Assembly: GCA_030830765.1 (NCBI GenBank) | Contig: JAURMJ010000121.1 | Location: 1-11,739, forward strand | Length of the DNA: 11,739 bases | Direction of reading: 5' to 3' | Source of the DNA: Quisquiliibacterium sp. | Lineage (GTDB): Bacteria > Pseudomonadota > Gammaproteobacteria > Burkholderiales > Burkholderiaceae_E | Shown: one piece after another, positions 1-6,253 of the stretch | Position numbering within the stretch: position 1 is the stretch's first letter | Layout: the number at the start of each line of letters is the position of its first letter | The notes under the pieces: generated by a model | What the model was told of the DNA's origin: nothing | Databases searched by the model: none | What the model saw: the letters and a program-made list of their open reading frames with translations, nothing else | Translations under genes and position numbers: made by a program

Positions 1-438
1 CATACCCGCGAAGGCGTGGGCGTCTCGATGCAGGATCATGGATTACTGCCTGCATCGCAGCGCGCGCTGTCGGGCTGGAGCCTGCTGCGCTACCACGACT
101 ACGAAGGCATCGCCTTTGACCATGCCGAGCGCGAGTCGCTGCTTCGCGACCTGAACGACGGATCGATGCTGATCTTGCGCAACCACGGCACTCTGACGGT
201 GGGCCGCACGGTGGCAGAAGCCTTCAACAATATGTACCGGCTGCAAAAGGCCTGCGAATTTCAGATCACCGCGATGACCGGCGGCAGCAAGCTACGCGAG
301 ATCAAGCCAGCCGTGATCGAAAAGGCCATTGAGCAAGGCAAGTACAACTACGGCGCCGGGCAGGCCAGGGGCGGCGAGCTGGCTTGGGCGGCGCAGTTGC
401 GTCGCCTGGCGCGGCTGGATCCTTCCTACGCCTCGTGA
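1..438 (+). CDS. Class II aldolase/adducin-family protein, 5'-truncated by the window
   Basis: The frame is open from the first base and ends at TGA 436-438, giving about 145 C-terminal residues of a family usually 220-260 residues long. Class II aldolases (fuculose-phosphate aldolase, OtnC-like decarboxylases) use a Zn2+ held by three histidines to cleave or decarboxylate hydroxy-acid or sugar-phosphate substrates in the cytoplasm. The first visible codons read H-T-R-E-G-V-x-V-S, matching the second half of the family HTHT metal motif. It is followed by GLLPASQ and then R-N-H-G-T (His codon 184-186), the usual position of the last Zn-ligand histidine. The helical tail EAFNNMYRLQKACE is also typical. 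An internal ATG at 28 is not the true start because homology continues upstream. It converges with the LysR gene, with 57 bp between stops. The substrate cannot be assigned, and the link to the downstream locus is by proximity only. Confidence 0.85.
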   Translation, partial: HTREGVGVSMQDHGLLPASQRALSGWSLLRYHDYEGIAFDHAERESLLRDLNDGSMLILRNHGTLTVGRTVAEAFNNMYRLQKACEFQITAMTGGSKLREIKPAVIEKAIEQGKYNYGAGQARGGELAWAAQLRRLARLDPSYAS

Positions 439-495
439 TGGCCAGACATCGTGAGCGCTTGCTGATCGACGCCTGGAAATTTGCACTGCTTTGCG

Positions 496-1389
496 TCATC
501 CATCGAAAGAGACGGACCGCACCAGAAGATCGATCAGTCGCTGAGCCGCGGGCGAGACGTAGCTGTTCTCCCGGTAGGTGAGCACCATCCTGCGGCGCAT
601 CACGCCGCCTTTGACCGGGACCTCCTGGAGGCCCGGGATGCGCGTTTTTCCAACCAAGTGATGACGGGAGATGAAGCTGAGCAGTCGGGTTTCGACGATC
701 AGCGCGGGCAGCATGAGCAACATTGTTGTCTGAACCTGAACATGCGGGCGCGGCAGTCCCTGTCGGTCGAAGGCGCGATCCAGCCAGTCGCGTGTCGGCG
801 CACCGGGCGGCTGCAGAGCCCAGCGGTAGGCGGTCAGTTTTTTCAGGCTAGCCGGCTCATGGAACACTTTGTGCTCCTCGCTGGCTGCAACCACAATGTT
901 GTCCTGCGCGAGCAGGCGCGACACATAGCCGGGCTCCGAAGTGCTTTCCGTGCCGACCACCATGTCCAGCTCGCCGGCGCGCAGTTGCGGCATCAGCGTA
1001 CCGATTAGACCGACATTAGTGTTCAGCGTGACGCCGGGTGCCTCCTGCAACAGCTGGCGTGCGACCGCCGGCAGCAGGAACTGCGCCGCGGTCGGCACGA
1101 TGCCGAGCCGGATATGGCCAGACAGTCCGGAGCCGATCGACGAGAGCTCGCGCTTGGCGTCCTCCACATCGAAGCGCATGCGCTTTGCCCATTTGAGCAG
1201 CACCTTGCCGGCTTCGGTGAGGCGGATGCCCCGTCCCGCCTTTTCGAAAAGCGCGGCGCCGCAGTTGGCTTCTAGGCGTCGGATGCTGCTGCTGAGCGCC
1301 GGCTGGGTTCGGTGAAGGCGTGCCGAGGCTTGGCTCAGGTGTTCGAGCTCGGCAATCGTCTCGAAATAACGTAGGTCGCGCAAGTCCAT
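496..1389 (-). CDS. LysR-family transcriptional regulator
   Basis: This encodes a 297-residue DNA-binding regulator of usual LTTR length. The N-terminal winged helix-turn-helix spans about residues 1-60: MDLRDLRYF, then the recognition region around QPALSSSIRRLE (29-40), then the wing ending LTEAG (57-61). An effector-binding domain from about residue 90 starts with GHIRLGIVP and contains L-R-A-G-E-L-D-M-V-V-G, typical of the periplasmic-binding-protein-like fold. I chose ATG 1389 because MDLRDLRYF is the canonical LTTR start. A longer frame to 1449 would add 20 atypical residues and run into the operator-like repeat; neither start has a clear Shine-Dalgarno. The gene diverges from the Bug-TctB-TctA operon across 125 bp, the classic arrangement for an LTTR that controls its neighbour and itself. 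The likely effector is the transported acid or a metabolite of it (inference). Confidence 0.93.
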   Translation of the reverse strand: MDLRDLRYFETIAELEHLSQASARLHRTQPALSSSIRRLEANCGAALFEKAGRGIRLTEAGKVLLKWAKRMRFDVEDAKRELSSIGSGLSGHIRLGIVPTAAQFLLPAVARQLLQEAPGVTLNTNVGLIGTLMPQLRAGELDMVVGTESTSEPGYVSRLLAQDNIVVAASEEHKVFHEPASLKKLTAYRWALQPPGAPTRDWLDRAFDRQGLPRPHVQVQTTMLLMLPALIVETRLLSFISRHHLVGKTRIPGLQEVPVKGGVMRRRMVLTYRENSYVSPAAQRLIDLLVRSVSFDG

Positions 1390-1408
1390 AACAAAAGTCT
1401 TGTTGATG

Positions 1409-1422
1409 AATTTCCAGAAATT
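1409..1422. promoter_or_regulatory. Short palindrome in the divergent control region
   Basis: AATTTC (1409-1414), CA, GAAATT (1417-1422) is a perfect 6-bp dyad with a 2-bp centre. It lies 20 bp upstream of the LysR start and shares one base with the larger inverted repeat at 1422-1455. It could be an autoregulatory site of the LysR gene. Only the symmetry is seen; the function is inferred. Confidence 0.4.
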
Positions 1423-1455
1423 ATTGATTGGACTGAGGGCAAATGGCAATCAATA
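1422..1455. promoter_or_regulatory. Perfect inverted repeat, candidate LysR operator
   Basis: TATTGATTG (1422-1430) and CAATCAATA (1447-1455) are exact reverse complements, separated by 16 bp. Arm centres are 25 bp apart. The repeat sits in the 125-bp space between the divergent LysR gene and the Bug operon, 60 bp upstream of the Bug start. LTTRs bind dyads in exactly this kind of divergent spacer. I found no convincing sigma-70 -35/-10 pair on either strand, which is common for activator-dependent promoters. Confidence 0.55.
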
Positions 1456-1503
1456 CTCGGCAGCTCAAAGCCTGGATATCACTCAACGAACGGGCACGAT
1501 CCC

Positions 1504-1508
1504 GGAGA
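1504..1508 (+). promoter_or_regulatory. Shine-Dalgarno that fixes the first Bug start
   Basis: GGAGA lies 6 bp before ATG 1515. It supports this internal start over the in-frame ATG at 1443, which would place 24 non-signal-like residues before the signal peptide and would cross the inverted repeat. Confidence 0.7.
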
Positions 1509-1514
1509 CATGAC

Positions 1515-2474
1515 ATGCGAATTCATCGAAAGTTTCTTGTTGCCTTGGCTCTTGGTGCCATTGCACTAGGCGCCGCGGCGCAGGATAACTATCCGGACAA
1601 ACCGATCAAGATGATCGTGCCCTTCCCGCCGGGTGGCGGCACTGACATCCTGAGCCGCGTCGTCAGCGACAAGCTGTCGTCGACGCTCGGCTGGAAAATC
1701 GTCGTTGAAAACAAGGCCGGTGCCGGCGGCACGGTCGGGCTTGATGCGGCGGCCAAGTCCAAGGCCGACGGTTACACGATCGTGATGGGCCAGACCAGCA
1801 ACATGTCGATCGCACCGTCGCTGATGAGCGCGCTGCCCTACGATCCGGTCAAGAACTTTACGCCAGTGACTCTGGTCAGCGAGGTTCCGCTGGCGATCAC
1901 CGTCGGGGCCGATTCGCCGATCAAGACCTTTGCCGATCTGGTTGATGCCGCCAAGGCTGCGCCGGGCAAGCTGTTGTTTGCGTCACCCGGCAACGCCACG
2001 GTTGCGCACCTGACGGGCGAGTACCTGAAAAAGGCGATCGGCATCAATTACAAGCATGTGCCGTACAAGGGCACCGCGCAGGCACTTCCTGATGTGATCA
2101 GCGGTCGTGCGTCGTTCTTTGTCGCATCGATCGAGTCTGCCAAGGGGCCCGTCAAGGCAGGACAACTGCGTGCGATTGCGGTCACCTCGACCAAGCGTGT
2201 GGCTGCCTGGCCCGATGTGCCGACGGTGGCTGAATCTGGCTATCCGGGCGTCGCGTCGGTGACCTGGTTCGGGGTCGCGGTGCCGGCTGGTGTGCCAGAG
2301 CCGATCGTTGCGAAGCTGAACACCGAAATCGTCAAGGTGCTGAACGCGCCCGACGTGAAGCAGCGGCTGGCCAGCGATGTTGCGACTGGACCGAAAGCCT
2401 TCGCCGACGCGATCAAGGCCGACCACGATAAGTGGGCGAACGTGATCAAGGAAGCCGGCATCCAGAAGCAGTAA
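1515..2474 (+). CDS. Bug-family (TctC-type) periplasmic solute-binding protein, module 1
   Basis: This is a 319-residue receptor of a tripartite tricarboxylate transporter: it binds a carboxylate in the periplasm and delivers it to TctA/TctB. The start MRIHRKFLV gives a standard Sec signal peptide (basic n-region, hydrophobic residues 7-19, cleavage near AAA|QD at 22/23). The mature protein opens Y-P-D-K-P-I-K. It then shows the Bug ligand-loop signatures: PFPPGGGTD (36-44), NKAGAGGTVG (66-75), DGYT (85-88), ALPYDPVKNFTPV and HVPYKG (181-186). Length and motifs are typical and intact. It is the first gene after the divergent control region, 10 bp before tctB, in the common C-B-A gene order. 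Bug families bind many mono-, di- and tricarboxylates and even amides, so the ligand cannot be called. Confidence 0.95.
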   Translation: MRIHRKFLVALALGAIALGAAAQDNYPDKPIKMIVPFPPGGGTDILSRVVSDKLSSTLGWKIVVENKAGAGGTVGLDAAAKSKADGYTIVMGQTSNMSIAPSLMSALPYDPVKNFTPVTLVSEVPLAITVGADSPIKTFADLVDAAKAAPGKLLFASPGNATVAHLTGEYLKKAIGINYKHVPYKGTAQALPDVISGRASFFVASIESAKGPVKAGQLRAIAVTSTKRVAAWPDVPTVAESGYPGVASVTWFGVAVPAGVPEPIVAKLNTEIVKVLNAPDVKQRLASDVATGPKAFADAIKADHDKWANVIKEAGIQKQ

Positions 2475-2484
2475 ACACGATCCG

Positions 2485-2946
2485 ATGAAACCGGGTCTGC
2501 TCAACAATCGCGATTTTCTCGCCGGTTTGCTGTTTATCGGGTTCGGCTGCGCGGGCTTCATCGTCGCGCAGTCCTACCCGTTTGGCAGTCTGCAAGAAAT
2601 GGGTCCCGGGTTTTTCCCGCGGGTGCTCGGCCTGGTGCTCGTTGGCTTCGGACTCATGACGGCGCTCAAGGGTTTAAGGTCGCCTCATGCGGTCGATGGC
2701 CCGTGGGGGTGGGTGCCGCTGTTCAAGCTGACTGCGGCGCTGCTGTTATTCGGCCGGCTGATGGAGGATGCGGGCTTGTTGCCCGCGCTGGTCACGCTGG
2801 TTGTTGTCAGCGCTTGGGCCGGTCGTGAATTCAAGCTGCTTGAGGTGTTTGTTCTGACGCTGGTGCTATGCCTTTTGGCGATCGCGATCTTCGTCTGGGG
2901 CCTGGGCTTGCCTTATTCAATGATTACGTTCGGGGCAGGGAACTGA
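2485..2946 (+). CDS. tctB: TctB-family small membrane subunit of tripartite tricarboxylate transporter, module 1
   Basis: This 153-residue protein has four predicted transmembrane segments: about residues 10-29, 46-62, 78-95 and a long hydrophobic C-terminal stretch (about 98-142) that can hold the last two or part of them. The loop after the first segment has the TctB hallmark MGPGFFPR (39-46). TctB is the small inner-membrane partner of the large permease TctA. The Shine-Dalgarno before ATG 2485 is weak, and the gene begins 10 bp after the Bug stop, so translation probably depends on read-through from upstream. It ends 3 bp before tctA. Length, motif and position agree with the DUF1468/TctB family. 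Confidence 0.92.
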   Translation: MKPGLLNNRDFLAGLLFIGFGCAGFIVAQSYPFGSLQEMGPGFFPRVLGLVLVGFGLMTALKGLRSPHAVDGPWGWVPLFKLTAALLLFGRLMEDAGLLPALVTLVVVSAWAGREFKLLEVFVLTLVLCLLAIAIFVWGLGLPYSMITFGAGN

Positions 2947-2949
2947 TCG

Positions 2950-4461
2950 ATGGATGTGTTGTCCCATCTTGCGCTCGGCCTCAGCGTTGCGCTCACGTTA
3001 AAAAGTCTCGCGTACTGTTTTATCGGGGTATTGCTCGGAACGCTCATCGGTGTGCTTCCCGGCGTCGGACCATTGGTGACGATCGCGATGCTGCTGCCGA
3101 TCACCTTCAGTCTGGATCCGGTGAGCTCTCTGATCATGCTGGCCGGCATCTTCTATGGTGCGCAGTACGGCGGCTCGACCACCGCCATTTTAGTGAACAT
3201 GCCAGGCGAGGCGTCGTCGGCTGTCACTGCGATCGACGGGTATCAGATGGCGCGTCAGGGCCGTGCCGGTCCGGCACTGGCAACAGCAGCCATTGCATCC
3301 TTTGTTGCCGGAATCCTCTCATCGCTGATGGTCGCACTGTTCGGTCCGCTGGTCGGCAAATGGGCGCTTGAATTCGGGGCTACCGAATACTTTTCACTGA
3401 TGCTTATGGGGCTCGTATTTTCCGCGGTGCTGGCGCACGGCGATCTGATCAAATCGCTGGCGATGGTGGTCATCGGTTTGATGCTGGGAATCGTGGGTAC
3501 GGATGTCACTTCGGGGATGCCGCGCTTTTCATTCGGCTTGCCCGAGTTGCTGGATGGTGTGGGTTTCACTGTCATTGCGGTCGGGCTGTTCGCGATCGCC
3601 GAAATCGTCCAGAACGTCGCACGCACCGAGAAGGTCGAGGTGTTCGCCACCGATGTGAAGAACCTGATGCCCACCTGGGCTGACATCAAGGCAGCGACCA
3701 AGCCGACCCTGCGCGGCACAGCGCTGGGTTCCTTCTTCGGCGCGCTGCCCGGCATCACTGCGTCGATTGCGTCGTTCTCCGCATACATGCTCGAAAAGAA
3801 GCTCGCGCGCGATCCGTCGCGTTTCGGGCAGGGCGCGATCGAGGGCGTTGCCGCGCCCGAGGCAGCCAACAACGCCGCCGCGCAGACGCACTTCATCCCG
3901 ACCCTGACACTAGGCATTCCGGCCACTGCGGTGATGGCACTGATGCTCGGCGCGCTGACCATGCAGGGCATCCAGCCTGGCCCCGAAGTGATGACAAGCA
4001 AGCCGGAACTGTTCTGGGGTCTAGTGGCCAGCATGTTCGTCGGCAATGTGCTGCTGCTGGTGTTGAACCTGCCGCTGGTCGGGCTGTGGGCGCGTCTAAC
4101 GCAGGTGCCGTACCGCTGGCTGTTCCCCGCGATCATGATGTTCGCCGCGCTGGGCAACTACAGCCTGAACAACAGCGCGATGGATGTGTACCTGTGTGCG
4201 GGCGTGGGGCTGCTTGGCTATGTGTTCGCGCGGTTGGAGTGTCATCCTGCGCCGCTGATTCTGGGCTTCGTGCTTGGCCCGATGCTCGAAGAAAATCTGC
4301 GCCGTGCGCTGTTGATGTCTGACGGCAGTTTCGCGGATTTCGTCACGCGCCCGATCAGCGCCACTTTCCTGGCGATCACCGCGCTGCTATTTGCCGCGAT
4401 GGTGTTGCCCTCGATTCGCCAACGCCACGCTCAGGCGACCGCCGAAGGCGGCACTGACTGA
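2950..4461 (+). CDS. tctA: TctA-family large permease subunit of tripartite tricarboxylate transporter, module 1
   Basis: At 503 residues this has the usual TctA length and is strongly hydrophobic, with about 10-12 membrane segments. The family's two-repeat architecture is visible. Repeat one has LPGVGP (36-41), YGGSTTAIL (73-81), MPGE (84-87) and DGY (96-98). Repeat two has ALPGIT (265-270), EGVAAPEAANNAAAQ (298-312) and LTLGIPATA (319-327), followed by a glycine-rich helix and QPGPE. TctA carries out the cation-coupled carboxylate import once the Bug protein has delivered the ligand. AGGGA at 2937-2941 is a good ribosome site 8 bp before ATG. It is followed by a hairpin and then the RraA-like gene. 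No damage is visible. Confidence 0.95.
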   Translation: MDVLSHLALGLSVALTLKSLAYCFIGVLLGTLIGVLPGVGPLVTIAMLLPITFSLDPVSSLIMLAGIFYGAQYGGSTTAILVNMPGEASSAVTAIDGYQMARQGRAGPALATAAIASFVAGILSSLMVALFGPLVGKWALEFGATEYFSLMLMGLVFSAVLAHGDLIKSLAMVVIGLMLGIVGTDVTSGMPRFSFGLPELLDGVGFTVIAVGLFAIAEIVQNVARTEKVEVFATDVKNLMPTWADIKAATKPTLRGTALGSFFGALPGITASIASFSAYMLEKKLARDPSRFGQGAIEGVAAPEAANNAAAQTHFIPTLTLGIPATAVMALMLGALTMQGIQPGPEVMTSKPELFWGLVASMFVGNVLLLVLNLPLVGLWARLTQVPYRWLFPAIMMFAALGNYSLNNSAMDVYLCAGVGLLGYVFARLECHPAPLILGFVLGPMLEENLRRALLMSDGSFADFVTRPISATFLAITALLFAAMVLPSIRQRHAQATAEGGTD

Positions 4462-4474
4462 CCGGCTTTTCAAC

Positions 4475-4490
4475 GGCCCGGTTGCGGGCC
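4475..4490 (+). terminator. GC-rich hairpin with short T-tract between transporter and enzyme genes
   Basis: GGCCCG (4475-4480), loop GTTG, CGGGCC (4485-4490) forms a perfect 6-bp stem with a 4-base loop, followed by TTTAT. It lies 13 bp after the tctA stop and 22 bp before the next start, on the same strand. The T-tract is short, so it is better read as a partial terminator, attenuator or mRNA-stabilising hairpin than as a hard stop. Confidence 0.55.
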
Positions 4491-4512
4491 TTTATCCAAT
4501 GGAAATTCAGCG

Positions 4513-5211
4513 ATGAGCCAGACCCCCGCGTTGCCTGATGTGATCCGTGATTTCGAGCGCGTCCCTGCCGATGTCGTTGCGCAGGCTGCCCAGTTTCCGT
4601 CTTCGATCCTGGCCGATGTGGCCGGACGCCGCGGCGCATTGCATGGCCGCATCGCGCCGCTCGCCTCGTCAATGAAGTTCGCGGGCCCAGCGCTGACCGT
4701 CGAGGTACGGCCTGGCGACAATCTGATGATTCATGCCGCGTTGGCACTGGCCAAACCGGGCGATGTAATCGTTGTCGATGGCAAGGGCGATCTAAGCGCC
4801 GCGCTGATGGGCGAAATCATGTGTCAGCAGGCCGCCGCGTTGGGCGTTGCCGGGGTCGTCATCGACGGGGCGGCGCGCGACAGCGAAGCGATCCGTGAAA
4901 TGGGTTTCCCGATGTATGCGGCCGGCTTGAATCCGAACGGTCCGACCAAGGGTGTGTCCGGTCGCTTGAATCATCCGGTGTCAGTCGGCGGTGTGACGGT
5001 CAATCCCGGTGATCTGGTGGTCGGCGATGCCGATGGCGTGACCGTGATCGAGCGTGACAAGGCCGCTTCGATGCTCCCGCTGGCAGTCGAGAAGGTGGCC
5101 GCTGAAACCAAACGGATTGCCGACATCAAGAGTCGCAAGGCTTTGCGCCCTGGCTGGCTTGATGATGCGTTGCGCGCTGCCGGCGTGTTGAAGGCCGGAG
5201 AAAGCCTGTGA
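4513..5211 (+). CDS. RraA-family protein, probable HMG/CHA-type aldolase
   Basis: This 232-residue protein has the RraA/MenG-like fold. Named members include the RNase E regulator RraA and the 4-hydroxy-4-methyl-2-oxoglutarate / 4-carboxy-4-hydroxy-2-oxoadipate (HMG/CHA) aldolases, which release pyruvate using a divalent metal. Family landmarks are DVAGRRGALHGRI (35-47), GPALTV (58-63), KPGDVIVVDG (81-90), MGE (99-101), VVIDGAARD (115-123) and PGDLVVGDADGV (165-176). R122-D123 match the Arg-Asp pair that in the aldolases stabilises the enolate and holds the metal. E101 stands where RraA proteins usually have Asp. The protein is longer than E. coli RraA (161 residues), with an extra C-terminal helix, as in the catabolic aldolases. 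It overlaps the dehydrogenase gene by 4 bases. An aldolase or decarboxylase role fits this catabolic context better than RNase E control, but the substrate is unknown. The label 'demethylmenaquinone methyltransferase' often given to this family is a legacy error. Confidence 0.88.
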   Translation: MSQTPALPDVIRDFERVPADVVAQAAQFPSSILADVAGRRGALHGRIAPLASSMKFAGPALTVEVRPGDNLMIHAALALAKPGDVIVVDGKGDLSAALMGEIMCQQAAALGVAGVVIDGAARDSEAIREMGFPMYAAGLNPNGPTKGVSGRLNHPVSVGGVTVNPGDLVVGDADGVTVIERDKAASMLPLAVEKVAAETKRIADIKSRKALRPGWLDDALRAAGVLKAGESL

Positions 5212-6131
5212 GGTCTGACAAGCAGGTCTTTCTCATCACCGGGGCAGATCTCGCGGCCGAGGCGCTCGCACTGCTGCAGGATTACGAGGTTGTTTACGCG
5301 GGTAGCAAGCCCAGTGAAACCGACATCGTCGCGCTGTGCAAACAGCATGACCCGGTCGCGATCATCGTGCGCTACGGCAAGGTGGGCGCAGCGGCGATGG
5401 ATGCCGCGCCCAGCCTGAAGGTGATCTCCAAGCATGGCAGCGGCACCGATACCATCGACAAGCTTGCCGCAGCCGAGCGCGGCGTCCAGGTGGTGGCCGC
5501 GGCCGGAGCCAATGCCGCCGCAGTGGCCGAACATGCCATCGCGTTGCTGCTGGCCTGCGCGAAGTCGGTCGTGGCGCTCGATGCGAGGATGCGGGCCGGG
5601 CACTGGGACAAATCCACGCACAAGAGTCTCGAGCTCGAAGGCCGCAGGATTGGTCTGATTGGATTGGGCGCGATCGGAGCCCGTGTTGCGCGCATCGCTC
5701 AGGCGATGGGCATGCAGGTGCTGGGTCATGACCCTTACGCGAAGGCCTTGCCGGCCGGGGTTGAGGCCGCATCGCTCGATTCGATCTGGCGCGACTGCGA
5801 CGTGATTTCATTGCACTGCCCGCTCACTGCGGACAACCAGAAGTTGGTCAACGCGCAGGCGCTCGCTGCCTGCAAGAAGGGCGTGATCCTGATCAACACG
5901 GCGCGCGGTGGCCTGGTTGATGAGCAGGCGCTGCTCGATGCGGTGCACAGCGGTCAGGTTGCCAGCGCCGGACTGGACAGTTTTGCCGTCGAGCCGATGG
6001 CTGCCGGTCATCCGTTTCAGGCCGAGGCGCGCATTGTGCTCAGTCCGCATATCGGCGGCGTGACGGCCGATGCGTACATCAAGATGGGCGTCGGCGCGGC
6101 AAAGAATGCGCTGACCGTGCTGCGCGGCTGA
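5208..6131 (+). CDS. D-isomer-specific 2-hydroxyacid dehydrogenase (NAD-dependent)
   Basis: This is a 307-residue cytoplasmic oxidoreductase that interconverts 2-hydroxy acids and 2-oxo acids with NAD(P). The Rossmann signature GLGAIG lies at 152-157 and D175 follows strand 2 (GHDPYA), which favours NAD over NADP. The catalytic triad is present: R233 in NTARGGLVD, E262 in DSFAVEP and H281 in LSPHIGG. HGSGTDTID (76-84) is the usual substrate-loop region. The start is GTG 5208, sharing GTGA with the stop of the RraA-like gene; GGAG at 5197-5200 gives a 7-bp spacing. This overlap implies coupled translation and roughly equal amounts of the two enzymes. It resembles the phosphoglycerate/glyoxylate/hydroxypyruvate dehydrogenase superfamily but lacks the ACT domain of SerA. 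The substrate is not readable. Confidence 0.93.
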   Translation: MRSDKQVFLITGADLAAEALALLQDYEVVYAGSKPSETDIVALCKQHDPVAIIVRYGKVGAAAMDAAPSLKVISKHGSGTDTIDKLAAAERGVQVVAAAGANAAAVAEHAIALLLACAKSVVALDARMRAGHWDKSTHKSLELEGRRIGLIGLGAIGARVARIAQAMGMQVLGHDPYAKALPAGVEAASLDSIWRDCDVISLHCPLTADNQKLVNAQALAACKKGVILINTARGGLVDEQALLDAVHSGQVASAGLDSFAVEPMAAGHPFQAEARIVLSPHIGGVTADAYIKMGVGAAKNALTVLRG

Positions 6132-6253
6132 GAGATCTCTGAACACGGAACACAGAACCCCCAACCCACAATTTCAATTTCGAAGGTTCTACCCGGTGAC
6201 CGGCTTCAGACGGACGGCCAGGTTCGAACAATCAACATCCTGCAAGAAGAGAC
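6132..6253. other. 122-bp intergenic spacer between modules 1 and 2
   Basis: This is the largest gap within the run of co-directional genes. It begins with a 10-bp palindrome, AGAGATCTCT (6131-6140). Next come three 7-bp units starting GAAC (6141-6161), two of them GAACACG and GAACACA, then a tandem pair of AATTTC (6170-6181). A palindrome GTTCGAAC lies at 6222-6229, and CAATCAA at 6229-6235 matches 7 of 8 bases of one inner arm of the operator candidate at 1447-1454. No intrinsic terminator or convincing sigma-70 promoter is visible. The gap could hold a second, regulated promoter for module 2. Confidence 0.45.

Noticed and set aside
439..495. A terminator between the convergent aldolase and LysR genes
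   Set aside because: I found no stable inverted repeat followed by a T-run on either strand in these 57 bp.
3255..4157. A 300-codon open frame on the - strand inside the first tctA
   Set aside because: It is antisense to a gene with clear TctA motifs, shows low-complexity Ser/Ala/Pro-rich content with no domain, and has no ribosome site. Long antisense frames are expected in GC-rich coding DNA.
4513..5211. Calling this gene RraA, the RNase E inhibitor, or a demethylmenaquinone methyltransferase
   Set aside because: The protein is about 70 residues longer than E. coli RraA and sits among transport and catabolic genes. The methyltransferase label is a known misannotation of this fold.
4971..5729. 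A 252-codon open frame on the - strand across the RraA-like and dehydrogenase genes
   Set aside because: It spans the junction of two overlapping + strand genes with intact motifs and has no domain of its own.
6131..6140. AGAGATCTCT palindrome just after the dehydrogenase stop, as a terminator
   Set aside because: It has no loop and no T-tract, so it cannot form a useful hairpin. Ten-base palindromes occur by chance.
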